From Thoreauomyces humboldtii (taxonomy: Eukaryota; Chytridiomycota; Chytridiomycetes; Spizellomycetales; Powellomycetaceae), in assembly GCA_027596035.1 (NCBI GenBank), contig JADGJA010000172.1, positions 1 to 33,823 on the forward strand: a stretch of DNA of 33,823 bases, read 5' to 3'. The notes below the pieces were generated by a model, which saw only the letters and a program-made list of their open reading frames with translations, ran no database searches and had not been told where the DNA came from. The translations under genes were made by a program, and so were the position numbers. Positions 21,385 through 33,823 of this stretch are shown piece after piece (within the stretch, counting starts at the first letter, position 1; each line of letters begins with the position of its first letter).

Positions 21385-23070
21385 TCACGCGATCTCCTTT
21401 ACGGTCTGTCTTCCACTTCGCGGAGGAGGGCATGGCGCCTCGTTGGCGGTGACCTCCGGCTCGTTAACTTCCGATTCAACCTCGATCTCGACGGGGATTT
21501 CGGCGGGCGCATCGATAAAATCCGCAAACACCTCGTCGATCCGATCTCGTAGATCCTCGGCGAAGGCATTTGATTGCGTTTCGACGTCCTCTACCACCAT
21601 GTCATCTACCAGGACGCCGGGTAGAGGAAGGGCGATCGTCACCTCCTCAGCGGGTGGAGCAGCGTCGGGCTCTGTTGCTTCTGATGTCTGCAGAGGTTGG
21701 TCCTGCTGAACTTCTTGATCCTGAGGATGTTGCTCCTGGTGCTGAGCAAGAGACGCAGCGTTCTCAGTCGTCGCAGGTGTGGGGATTCGATGGGCTTGGA
21801 ACGGGTTCGACAGAGTGTGTACCGAGGATTGGCGGGAGATGGTGAGAGAAGGAACCACCTGAGACGTAGGGGTGGCGTTGCGAGAGAGGAAGCATGGGCT
21901 TGGAACCAGAAGTGGCGGGGCTCCTGGAGGAATGACGAGGACGCCCTTGTGGATGGGCTTTGCGGAGGGTTCGGCGCTTTTGGCTGAAACTGCCGGTAGA
22001 GTTTGCTGCCGGGAGAATCTAGTCAGTGCTTTCTTCGGAAGGATGAAAACGATGATATCAAGTGATCTCAAACCTCAAATTCACGGTTCAAGATATCGAG
22101 CCTCCTCCATATGCTTCGGATCGCTGGTATCTCGTCTCCCTGCGTAGCTTTGCCTCCCTTTTGTAAATCATGCAGCTCCTGCACAGCCACGCTCAACTGG
22201 CCCTGTATGGATCTCATCGTGTCGACAAAGCTGTCCCCAGCAAGAAGGTGTGTGATCCGTTTGCCATCCGGAGCGGAGTTCAAAGTATGTTGAACGGGCT
22301 TGCGACTGATGGACTTGAGTCGTCGGCATTCGGAGATTGCCTCATCTCGCTCTTTCAGGGCGTGACGGAATGCGGCTTTCTGTGCCGAGCCTTTGGTCGG
22401 ATGAGCAGTTCTGTAACCAAAGACCTTTGTCAACGAAACAATAGCCATGATGATCGATGTTCTCGACTGACTTACTTCATGACGTCAGACCACACAGCTG
22501 CCGCATCGTCTGTCTGCAACCGTCTTGGTCCAACGGGTCGCGCGATGACGGAGGTCGTCGATATGTTGGAACCCCCGTAGCGGTTGGCTGTAAGTCCGCG
22601 TCGAGTGGAGAAGTCATCTGCCCGCAACTGCGAAACGGATGGGACGGTCCCCGTGTTGCTGAAGATGGGTTCATCCCGAAGGCTGTGAGCGCTGCTGCTC
22701 AGCCCCGAGGCGTAGGCGGACGAGGACGATGACTTTCTCTTGCCCGTCAAGGAGCGACGCAGCTGCTTGAAAAGAAGAGCGAGTCGATCATGCGTACTTT
22801 GCGTTGTAGCCGAGCTTAAGAGTGCTCGAAGATTAGGTATCGAATCATTCTTATTGTCTGCTACGAACGGGCTCGATACCTCCTTATCGAGCCAGTACGT
22901 CGTCTGCTGAACTTGAGTCCTCTCGACCACCCACTTGCACCGCTCATTCCCGAAATGCCCGTCATGACAGATTCGGCGTCAGGATCGCTGTATCTCGCGA
23001 GCCTACGCGGCGTGACCGACGAAGGCATCGGGGTTCCTGCCCTTGCCGGAGTAGATGAACCAGAGAGCAT
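21385..23070 (-). CDS. Largely disordered protein, function unknown
   Basis: Predicted exons 23070-22880, 22796-22476, 22410-22074 and 22005-21385 join in phase to 489 residues. The N-terminal 65 residues are Ser/Pro/Arg-rich. The middle contains THDRLALLFKQLRRSLTGKRK and, in exon 3, a probable helical or coiled-coil segment (RHALKERDEAISECRRLKS, then VDTMRSIQGQLSVAVQELHDL). The last 200 residues are Pro/Gln/Glu-rich with a strongly acidic end. I recognise no family. The first intron (22797-22879) is uncertain because an alternative frame over the same bases also reads well (WVVERTQVQQTTYWLDKE), so part of it may be coding. The exon 3 donor is a weak GTTTGA. Its stop lies 68 bp from the convergent cyclin stop. 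Confidence 0.6.
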
Positions 23071-23129
23071 CTAAGAAGATGTAAAGAAGATAGGTTCCGG
23101 TCAAAGACAGCTTCGAAGCTTGAAAGCAA

Positions 23130-25563
23130 TTGAAGTCTGCCTACAATCAAGAAGTAGAGTACGACGAGAACTTCAGCGATATTCCAAAGCGCGTGGACAA
23201 CAGCCGGGGTGTTGCAGGCGGTGCTGCAGTGCCCTCTGGGGCCAATGCAAGCGGTCGGTGTGTGCCGTTGGCATGGAGGAGCGGACTTTCAGGGCTTCCG
23301 ACAGCAGGCGGAACGAGCAGAATCAAGGCTTGCGCCACCCCCCTCCCATCCGGTCCGGTCGCGTTCGTCAGTCTCGCCATGCTTGCTCTCTCAACCTAAT
23401 GGACCATCATCATAGTCAAGCATCTCAATGATTGAGGACATGCCCGAAACAGAACCCCGCAGATTCCCGGTTGAGTATTTTGGTGCTGCCAGTTTCAGGT
23501 AGTTGTCAGCTATGTCTGCCTCGGTATAGCCCACTCCTGACCTTCAGTCTTCGACCGAGAAAGGCTTCGAGACGTGTTCGAAGCTGCGTTTCTGCTTCGA
23601 GAAGTGATGCGTGTCCTACCCTTCGAGCTCTCGCAGGCTGCTTTACTGAGTGGTATTAGTGGTACCGGTGAGAAAGAGCTCTTCATGGCAGCTGCTTTTG
23701 CCACGAGAATCACAAACTGAAGTTTGCAACAAGGAAAATGGAGTCTCGTCCAGGAGCTCTCTAAAGAGTTCGGTGTACATGTTGTTGAGATGGATGGCGT
23801 ACGCTTGTCGTTGGAGCATACCGATAGAGTCCGCGGATTCGCTTCCATCGTTCGTCAAGCGCTCGAAGGGCCGCCTGCAGTCGGTATCAAAGCATGCTCA
23901 AAACGCCAGATTTGCAAGGCAAACTCTCATGGTCGTCTACCTTCACAGTGCTGCTTCGTGACATACATACCCTTTTCCCCACTCGAAGAACTGACGATGA
24001 AATGTACCACGAGTTCTTGACTTTGATAGAAAAGGCTTCAAAGAGCTCCAGTAAAGTCCTGGTGGTCGGGACTACGTCGAAAGTGGAAGAGGTACACCCG
24101 GCGATCCTCAAAAGATTTCATGTGAGATCAAGAGCGTAGGTGGGGATTTCCGTCCATCTGCCATGTCTGACGTGTGTGCTGCAGAATCGGGTGACCTTGG
24201 AACTTCCGAATCCGTTGCAAAGAACTTCTCTCCTCCGTTGGATCCTCACGTCGCCGGGGAGCAACCCGGTATCCCTCGATCTCCGCTGGGTGGCAGATCG
24301 TTGTCATGCGTACACTCTGGCAGACTTATACGCTTTGTGTGCGGCAGCGGGAAACGTTGCTCGGCGGCGGCGTGGCGATCTCGAAGTGAAGGCCACGTTG
24401 ACGGAAAAGGATTTTGCGGAAGCCTCCAGTGAGGTTCGCGTAGCGGTCGGTAATCATGGCCAAGAAGTCACGACAATGGAGATCGTGCGATGGGACGACA
24501 TCGGAGGGCATGCTGCTGTCAAGGTGTGGTCGATTGGTCTCACATCTATCTATGTACGTAGAAGCTGACAGTATGGTTTCTGTAGACTCTCCTGCACGAA
24601 AGCGTGGTATGGTTTTACAAGAATGCTCTGTCGTTTGATCGCCTTCGCATTCAGCCATCGAAAGGAATCCTATTATACGGTCCCCCTGGCACCGGCAAGA
24701 CGGTGCTTGCAAAAGCGGTGGCCGCGGAATCTGGAGCAAACTTTATGTCCATCTCAATCTCAGACCTCATCAAAGGCGAGGTAGGTGGATCGTCGTCAGA
24801 CTCGATGCGAAAATACGTCAAAATGCATCATACATGTCATTGTCACGCGACTAAACTTGCTTTTTTATGATCTTCTCAACGACCTTTAGGTTGGAGAATC
24901 AGAAAAGGCTATCGCTCAAACCTTTTGTACCGCCCGACGCTGCAGTCCCTGCATTGTATTTATGGACGAGCTCGAAGCCCTGTTCTCTCGGCACGATCAG
25001 ATGGGAAACTTGGGCAAAAAACTCTTCTCGCAACTCGTGGTCGAGATTGATGCGTTAGACTGGAAGACAGCTCACGTCGTGCTGCTGTGCGCAACCAACC
25101 ATCCTGAATCGCTCGATCCGTCACTTTTGCGGCCAGGTTCGGGAACCCGTCAAACTCGTACTTGTCATATTACCATGTACTGAGATTACTTGCGGTTTCG
25201 CGGGTAGGTCGCATCGACAGGTTGGTTGCCGTACGTGTTCCTTCGAAGGCGGAGCGCATTGACATCATTCGCAAATTGAGCGCTCAGACGATCCTCGATC
25301 CGGACGTTGATCTTGCTGCCCTGGCTTCTCGCACACGTGGTCGAACCGGCGCTGACCTGAAAGAGATTCTTAGACGTGCTACGTTGGCGGCCCTCAAAAG
25401 AGAAGGATTAAAGGCTAAGGTAAAACTCACTTGTGTTGGACTGCACCATGCCAGTGACAGCTCACTTACCGTGGAAAATTTTTGCTCGAGAAAGCCTACT
25501 ATCAACGTGCTTGATTTTGAAAGCGCTCTCAACGATGCACGATTTGACGTTGAAACATTCTAA
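23130..25563 (+). CDS. Two-domain (type II) AAA ATPase, AFG2/SPATA5L1- or Pex6-like; 5' end unresolved
   Basis: Exons 23550-23667, 23734-23883, 23949-24121, 24185-24523, 24586-24780, 24890-25136, 25208-25419 and 25495-25563 join in phase to 500 residues. The last intron, 75 nt, could instead be read through in frame. D1 is degenerate: Walker A reads GISGTGKW and the Walker B region reads [10 protein letters not shown], lacking the usual DE. D2 is canonical, with [19 protein letters not shown], an [16 protein letters not shown] motif and GRIDR arginine finger. A hexameric unfoldase in ribosome maturation (AFG2/SPATA5 group) or peroxisomal receptor export (Pex6) is expected. The D2 pore segment ([16 protein letters not shown]) looks closer to the SPATA5L1 group. 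Coding sequence continues upstream: 23160-23370 carries [14 protein letters not shown], like an AAA N-domain, but I could not fix the start or the junction into 23550. Confidence 0.75.
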
Positions 25564-25663
25564 ACTAGTTGCATGGCTTCGAGTAAATAGTTCCATTGTT
25601 CGGCAACACACCGTCAAAAGTTACAGATTCCAGACAGTCCTCACACTACAGATACTTCACACA

Positions 25664-27673
25664 TCACCCATTGATATACACGTTTCGCTTTTCCTGCACC
25701 AGAACGAACCTTCCGTTCTGCTTGTCCCACCGATCAAACCATCGACCGATGTTAACCCTACGTCTCAGCTTGGTCGCAACGCTCTGCAATTCTGCGGCGG
25801 GCGGCAACGCAATGAACTCTTCCGCAACATAACGGGGGGTCGTGCCACCGGAGGGATGCAAGGAGAGCACACTGTAGAAAGGCTGGACCCGACCATCGCG
25901 CATGGCTTCTTGATTCGCTTGTAGAGCGAACCATCCTTCATTCCCTTCGAACGTGCGATCCCAGTCATATCTGTGAGAATGTGATGTTGTTGTCAGCTGG
26001 AGAGAATGAAGTTGAAAGTCGGGAAGTCGCGGCTTTACATGACAGCATAGAAATCGTATTTGGTGTGGCGAATTATCGTTCCAACCACGTAAGCGGGCCT
26101 CGGCGTAAGATTTGGATCGTTTCGATCTTTAACTGCAGGAACCGGTCGTTCCCCGTCTCCTGCCCACAACCCTGCGATTTCGTTGCTTAATAGTCGTAAA
26201 TCGAGAGTTCGTTCTGCATTGTCCTGGGCTAGGGCGCGAAGAGTTGCGAGATCCGACTCCGCAAACCAGACATCTTCCGGGTAATCAGAGGAAAGCGATC
26301 CGTAAAGGAAACGGCGCCGGGGATTGTGGACGGGGCCAAGCAGGAGGAGTAGCATACATGACCCATACGCATGAACGCCCAAAGTCTGACTCGCGCGCTC
26401 TGCGGGTGGTTGATTGGCAATGCCTATAATGTTTGACGCCATCTAAACAGTAAAGTGTAAGTCAGACTGGGAGAAATCCAGAAAAGATTTCGCCGTAATA
26501 TGAAACGCCATACCCTGGTGAATATTTCGCGAGCTCCGCTGGGCTCAAAGAACTCCTCTCGTGGGGGCAACCTATGCCGAGCAAGAATCTCTTCACACTG
26601 TTGTCGAGTCTTGAACCCTCCGGGGACTTCTTGGCCACTTCTAAAGCAGTCAATGAACCAATCGACCCCGCCTTCGGTGGTAATTTTTCCCAGGAAATGA
26701 GCCGGGAACCCGATCATATCGACATGAATGCCGAGACGCAGCCCCACGGCGTGGTAGACCAGTGTCAACGTGATCGGGATACCGATGCGGCGCTCGAGTA
26801 CGTCTTTCAACAGCGAGTTCTTGACGTCGTAAAAGGAGTCGGCTGCGCCGCAAAAGCCTTTGAACTCAAAAAGAAACGTATAAAGCTGTCGAGCGCGTAT
26901 CTCGATCGAGCTGCCATGCGCAGGGGCCGGGTGGTCGACCGGCGCAACGTGTCCACCAGCGATCGCTTCCTCAGCTAGTTCATCCAGCTGGGCTGTCAAG
27001 TCCTCGAACTTCAAAGCCCTGTTCGTGAACTTGCAGATGAGCCAAGCTCCATACTCCAGCGTAAAGGTACGCTGAGGGAGAGCAGAAGGCAAAATAGAGA
27101 AGTACGGCTGAGATTCAGGGCATAAGTGGAGCCACTGGCTCGCAACCCATCTGCGGTTGACGAGAGCTTCGGCCTTGCGAACGTGATATCTCCGAGACAG
27201 GTTGTCGGGTCCACGATGTTGCTCATTGGCAGCTAACGCATCCAAAGCGTCCACTTGTAGCTCGGATATTGTAACAAGATTTCGTATTCGGCCAGCCGGA
27301 TAACGGACGACCGAGTCGAGACAGGTTTGCACAACGCGATCTTTTCGATATTTGTCTCGAAACGCCTCCAGCCACTCTGACCCTGTGGGCAACTCTTTCC
27401 AATGTTTCCACCGCCGAAGCGCGAAATGCTTCCAGAGCAGGTTGTCCGCACAAAGCTGATTCCACGGTCTCGAGCTCCTTCCCCAGCGTGCGGCGTCCAG
27501 CGGGCTGGTATTCTACAGAAAAGAGAGTTTGTCCAAGAACATCAAAGACTTTCCAGGATCTCACATCAAACCTTGAGAATATCGAGAATTAAGTCAGCAG
27601 GGAGGGAACCTTGGGGACATGCCCTCGAGGAGGGTCCCAAAGAAGAGGCGACCTGCGGAAAGTGGTCCGGCAT
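25664..27673 (-). CDS. FBXO21-type F-box protein with transglutaminase-like and YccV/HemD-binding domains
   Basis: Exons 27673-27572, 27512-26514, 26442-26039 and 25970-25664 join in phase to 603 residues. An F-box begins at residue 23 (LPADLILDILK) and continues across intron 1 with WNQLCADNLLWKHFALRRW. A SirB1/transglutaminase-like core follows at about 175-330 (FLFEFKGFCGAADSFYDVKNS, RRIGIPITLTLVYHAVGLRLG, GFPAHFLGKI). The C-terminus is a YccV-like (hemimethylated-DNA-binding) domain at about 480-585 (YVVGTIIRHTKYDFYAV...YDWDRTF). This three-domain order is that of FBXO21, a substrate receptor of SCF ubiquitin ligases. The F-box would bind Skp1 and so the CUL1 scaffold, whose gene lies 1.2 kb away. 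Intron 1 has an atypical GTTTGA donor. The gene is divergent from TOA2 with 187 bp between starts. Confidence 0.9.
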
Positions 27674-27860
27674 CGAGGCATTGGTCACCATCATGGTGGT
27701 CGATCAGGAGCTTCCACCCGGGAAAGATCGATCGTCACCGATTGTGACGTGCTGCAATCGCAGAGTGATGTCAAATGCAAACCCCTAGCTCTATATTTGG
27801 ACTTTGCACAAGAAGCCATTCCCAGCGCGCTTCCCAGTTAGTTTCTCCCCAGCGACCAAA
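27674..27860. promoter_or_regulatory. Divergent promoter, F-box gene / TOA2
   Basis: 187 bp between two divergent start codons must contain both promoters. It includes a TATATTTGG word near 27792 upstream of TOA2 and AGCGACCAAA directly before the TOA2 ATG. No other site can be named with confidence. Confidence 0.5.
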
Positions 27861-28583
27861 ATGGCTACCACGCAATATGAGCTCTACCGTAGGTCCTCTC
27901 TCGGCATGGCCCTCACAGACACCCTCGACGAGCTTATCACCGACTCGCATATGGACCCTCAGCTGGCAATGAAAGTGCTTTCCCAGGTACGTCCTCTATT
28001 GCCATCCATTTGTTCGCATCCCTCTTCCCACGCAGAATCTTCGGACGGTCCGAAGAGAAGACGGAAGTGCAGAGGGGATGGACCGGGTTAGAGGAGCCCT
28101 CGGTGCAGAAGTCTGCGCTGCGATTTTGGAGTTTGCAGAAGTTCGACGCAAAGAGCGAAAACTTACATTTGTACGTTTGTAACGCTTTGCGTTAAAGTTC
28201 GACGTTACCATTGGAGAAGCATTGAAAGACAGAGTGAGGGCAAAGGCCGTAATAAAGGTAAGGCTCCATCCTTGCCGTTGCACCCAGCGTCAACTTTCAT
28301 GCGTTTGGGGTCGACCATTGATGAATGTTGGTACATGGTGGGCACCTTCAGGGTCACCTCCGCGAATACCGCTTCTGCGATGATGTTTGGACGTTTGTCG
28401 TCGATCGTCCCACCTTTCGTTTAGAAGGCGGTGACAAGCTTGAAGCGGATCGCATCAAATTGTAAGGGATTTAGCGTGAGAAACTCATCGTTTTCTCAGA
28501 TGATGGAGGCTGACGGCTCCCCGAACCTTAGCGTTGCTTGCACCGCTCGAGCTCCTGCCGCAGCGCCAGCTAACGGTCACTAG
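27861..28583 (+). CDS. TOA2: Transcription initiation factor IIA small (gamma) subunit
   Basis: Exons 27861-27986, 28198-28257, 28352-28461 and 28532-28583 join in phase to 115 residues, the usual size of the TFIIA gamma subunit. TFIIA stabilises TBP on promoter DNA. Diagnostic segments are [36 protein letters not shown], then [13 protein letters not shown] last exon gives IKFVAC, the end of the beta-barrel. Exon 3 otherwise runs into a TAA just after the splice site (TT/GTAAGG), so the fourth exon is easily missed. It is supported by a GCTGAC branch site, CTTAG acceptor and the family's conserved VAC. Intron 1 (27987-28197) is 211 nt, about three times the local norm, and contains an exon-like segment. 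Confidence 0.93.
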
Positions 28584-28894
28584 CCGGAGGAGTGTCGCTT
28601 CTCGCATGTTTATTGGCATTGTTACCTCGTTCTTCCTCTGCATCGTCATAAATCACAATTTTGGTCTCTCTTGATATCCGTGTTTTGAGATTCTTGATAC
28701 GGCGTGACAATGCATCGGGTTGTGGCTTGGTTGCAACCACACAGGGCAGTCGACTAGCGTGATGGTGCGGTAGGGCAGGGAGGGGCAGGGAACTAAAGTG
28801 CTGTTTGCTTGTGTATGCGTGTGCTGGAGATTTTCAGGAACCGACGACCTCTGATGTCGTCCACCTCGGCGCTAAGGTAACCTGGACTTTTGGA
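28584..28894. other. Convergent 3' flanks of TOA2 and CUL1
   Basis: 311 bp between two convergent stop codons. No open frame with features. A GGTAGGGCAGGGAGGGGCAGGG purine run lies near 28770-28792. Confidence 0.45.
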
Positions 28895-32163
<3,269 letters not shown>

Positions 32164-32536
32164 TTGCAAGAGCCTCAGAGAGACCTTTTAAGATAGACTA
32201 GGGTAGATGTTCAGCTTGCTTTGCCAAAGAAAATGTCGAAGTCGCCAAGATTGCAGAAGATGCATGGGATTCAACGATTCAAGGCCTGCGCGGGTTCGAC
32301 AGCCAGATTCTTCACGCAGCACCAGACGCAGCACTCCGCAGCCAGGTCCACAGCGCATCCCCGCAGGCACTTTGTGGCCCCAGCACAAAAGAATCTGACA
32401 ATAATGTTCATGTTCCATTTATGACTGGTTTAGCGGGTATTCTATTATAAGTAAGGTCGGACGCTCAAAGGCGACTTTACAGGTGTATCGCGCAACCTTC
32501 GTGTGTGTAAGGTGCCGAGGACGATTAAACGCAGCA
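32164..32536. other. Intergenic, CUL1 upstream region with a plus-strand open frame
   Basis: 373 bp between two minus-strand genes, so it should be the CUL1 promoter. On the plus strand 32202-32450 is open for 82 codons with protein-like, amphipathic composition (KENVEVAKIAEDAWDSTIQG) but has no early ATG. A second overlapping plus frame starts with ATG at 32233. Neither has a recognisable family; either could be a 3' exon of an unseen plus-strand transcript or chance. Confidence 0.35.
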
Positions 32537-33408
32537 TCAGACCATGGCATTGTAGGGAAGGGCCGTGGAACGGAATGCCAGAGCAAAGATGACGATCGGA
32601 ATGGCGAAGGTGAGAATGCCGAATCCCAACGGGAAGTACGCGTGGCGAGTGAAGATGACAGCTGCCACGTGGATGACGCTGAGCGCCATAAAGGCCCAGA
32701 GAAGACCGGCGGTCGCACGCGAGTTGTTGTACGGAAGATCCGAAACCTATAACGTACGTAAGTGATTACCTGATTGGAGCGCCCGAAAGGGAAAGCACCG
32801 ACCATGAAGGTTGAAGCCAAAGCCAAAATAAATGTCATCCTTGCCACACGCTCGGCGTTCTCGGCTCCGATAAACTAATGGAGGAAAATGTAAGGAAAGT
32901 TGACATTGCAAGCCCATACATAGCTACCATCATAGCAGTCAGAAACTTACGCGAGAGTGGGCAGCAGTGTTGTTTCCGGTGGTAGTGGTAGTAGCTCCAT
33001 TGCCAGCGGTACCAGGTGCCGGGAGGTCATGATGTGTTGGGGTGACCTTGCGGACGCGCACTGCGTACGCGAAAATCCAGCAAATTGCCCAGAGAACGAG
33101 GTGAATGAACACGACGATGAACATCTGCTTGCGCCATTTGTACTCGACGGGGTCGCTCCTGCAATATCCAATGAGCATAAGTACCCTTGGCTATCACTTG
33201 TATGAACACGAGTGGTCCTTACATGTTTGGATTCGTGAATTGAGGAATTAAAAGTGACTCGTTGCTGATAGTGTGCTCGACAGATACAAGCTGGGGTTAC
33301 GACTGGGAATGGGAAAGGCCTGCAAGTTCCTGACAAGCCTTTTAACACGGCGTTCGCCCACTCGTGCTTTTCCGTTCCTGGTCGGGCCTCTAGGTATCTG
33401 GTACCCAT
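32537..33408 (-). CDS. Four-helix membrane protein, function unknown
   Basis: Predicted exons 33408-33349, 33290-33223, 33158-32951, 32874-32770 and 32746-32537 join in phase to 216 residues. Four hydrophobic helices are visible: MFIVVFIHLVLWAICWIFAY, RMTFILALASTFMVGAFPFG, AGLLWAFMALSVIHVAAVIF and LGFGILTFAIPIVIFALAF. A Thr/Asn-rich loop with possible glycosylation sites lies between helices 1 and 2. The N-terminal half of the first 45 residues carries NESLL and NPNMSDPVEYKW. No family is recognised. The junction between exons 4 and 5 implies a 23-nt intron (32747-32769, CAG/GTAATC to TATAG). An alternative GTCGGT donor 34 nt upstream would give a 57-nt intron but would shorten helix 2. The first exon is the least certain. 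Confidence 0.65.
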
Positions 33409-33823
33409 GACCCTTCAACTGGCCCGACCTGGGAAAAAGTCAACGACCCACGTCACTTCTCAACTGACCCAGGATCCGGGGCGTGCCGATCGAGGACCAG
33501 ACTCGCGCAGGCCTGTCGAAAACAGCAAACTCCGCTTTACGACATTGACGAGGGAGGCTCTGGTTAACTGGTACATCAGGGCAGATACGTACAGTACAGT
33601 ACAAACAAACAAACAGTATGATGGTGAGTGCTTCTGGAGGCACGCGTTCTTTTGCGCCGAGTCTGCACCATACAGGTCTGCTGCATGGCTGGTTCCCCCC
33701 TTCGCTTCCCCGTTGCCACCATCCCTGGCCTGGACCCCCGCAAAACGACACGGCTCTCGGTGAAGACATCTAGGTCCTCCTCCTTGGGGCATGCTGTTGC
33801 CGTAGTCCGCTTCATCCTTATCG
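33409..33823. other. Right-edge intergenic region
   Basis: 415 bp upstream of the minus-strand membrane protein gene. Several overlapping open frames exist on both strands, none with protein features. It includes an ACAAACAAACAAACAG run near 33602 and a Pro-rich plus frame at the edge. Promoter function is likely. Confidence 0.4.

Noticed and set aside
23717..23719. In-frame TGA inside the AAA ATPase reading frame (possible readthrough or pseudogene)
   Set aside because: It falls inside a 66-nt GT..AG intron (23668-23733). Removing it restores an aligned Walker A motif, so the gene is intact here.
28463..28465. TAA ending TOA2 after IKL
   Set aside because: It overlaps a GTAAGG donor. Splicing to 28532 restores the conserved VAC end and normal family length.

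Overview
The window is eukaryotic nuclear DNA, almost certainly fungal. Nearly every gene is broken by short introns, mostly 46-110 nt, with GT..AG ends and CTGAC/CTAAC/CTGAT-like branch sites. Genes sit tightly on both strands, and the protein set (SYF1, SIP3/LAM3-type, TOA2, CUL1, TMA17-like) fits fungi. The phylum cannot be fixed from sequence alone; a basidiomycete or early-diverging fungus fits the intron density and the FBXO21-type gene. I joined exons by hand from splice sites, reading frame and family conservation. All coordinates are predictions without transcript support.

Layout, left to right. A partial unrecognised gene runs off the left edge (minus). Then come an inositol polyphosphate 5-phosphatase (603-2474, minus) and, divergently, the HAT-repeat splicing factor SYF1 (2876-5920, plus). 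About 3.1 kb without a convincing gene follows (5921-9017), holding a decayed copy of the SYF1 3' end near 8.2 kb. Next are a chromodomain protein (9018-10043, minus), a small TMA17/ADC17-like protein (10231-10578, plus), a BAR-PH-GRAM-VASt membrane-contact-site protein (10626-14149, minus) and a three-RRM RNA-binding protein (14601-15895, plus). Two membrane proteins of unknown function follow (16259-17447 and 17768-18421, minus).

The right half holds a cyclin with an Arg-Glu repeat tail (19500-21316, plus), a disordered protein (21385-23070, minus), a two-domain AAA ATPase (about 23130-25563, plus), and an FBXO21-type F-box protein with transglutaminase-like and YccV domains (25664-27673, minus). 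After these come the TFIIA small subunit TOA2 (27861-28583, plus), the SCF scaffold cullin CUL1 in 18 exons (28895-32163, minus) and a four-helix membrane protein (32537-33408, minus). 

Most are ordinary core genes for splicing, general transcription, ubiquitin ligation, sterol transport and phosphoinositide turnover. I see no operon-like system, CRISPR array, intact transposon, tRNA or rRNA. An F-box gene and the CUL1 scaffold lie about 1.2 kb apart, a suggestive but possibly accidental pairing. The points most worth checking are the degenerate first AAA domain, a 23-nt candidate intron, a 28-nt micro-exon, the SYF1 pseudogene fragment, and the chromodomain gene beside the gene-poor stretch.
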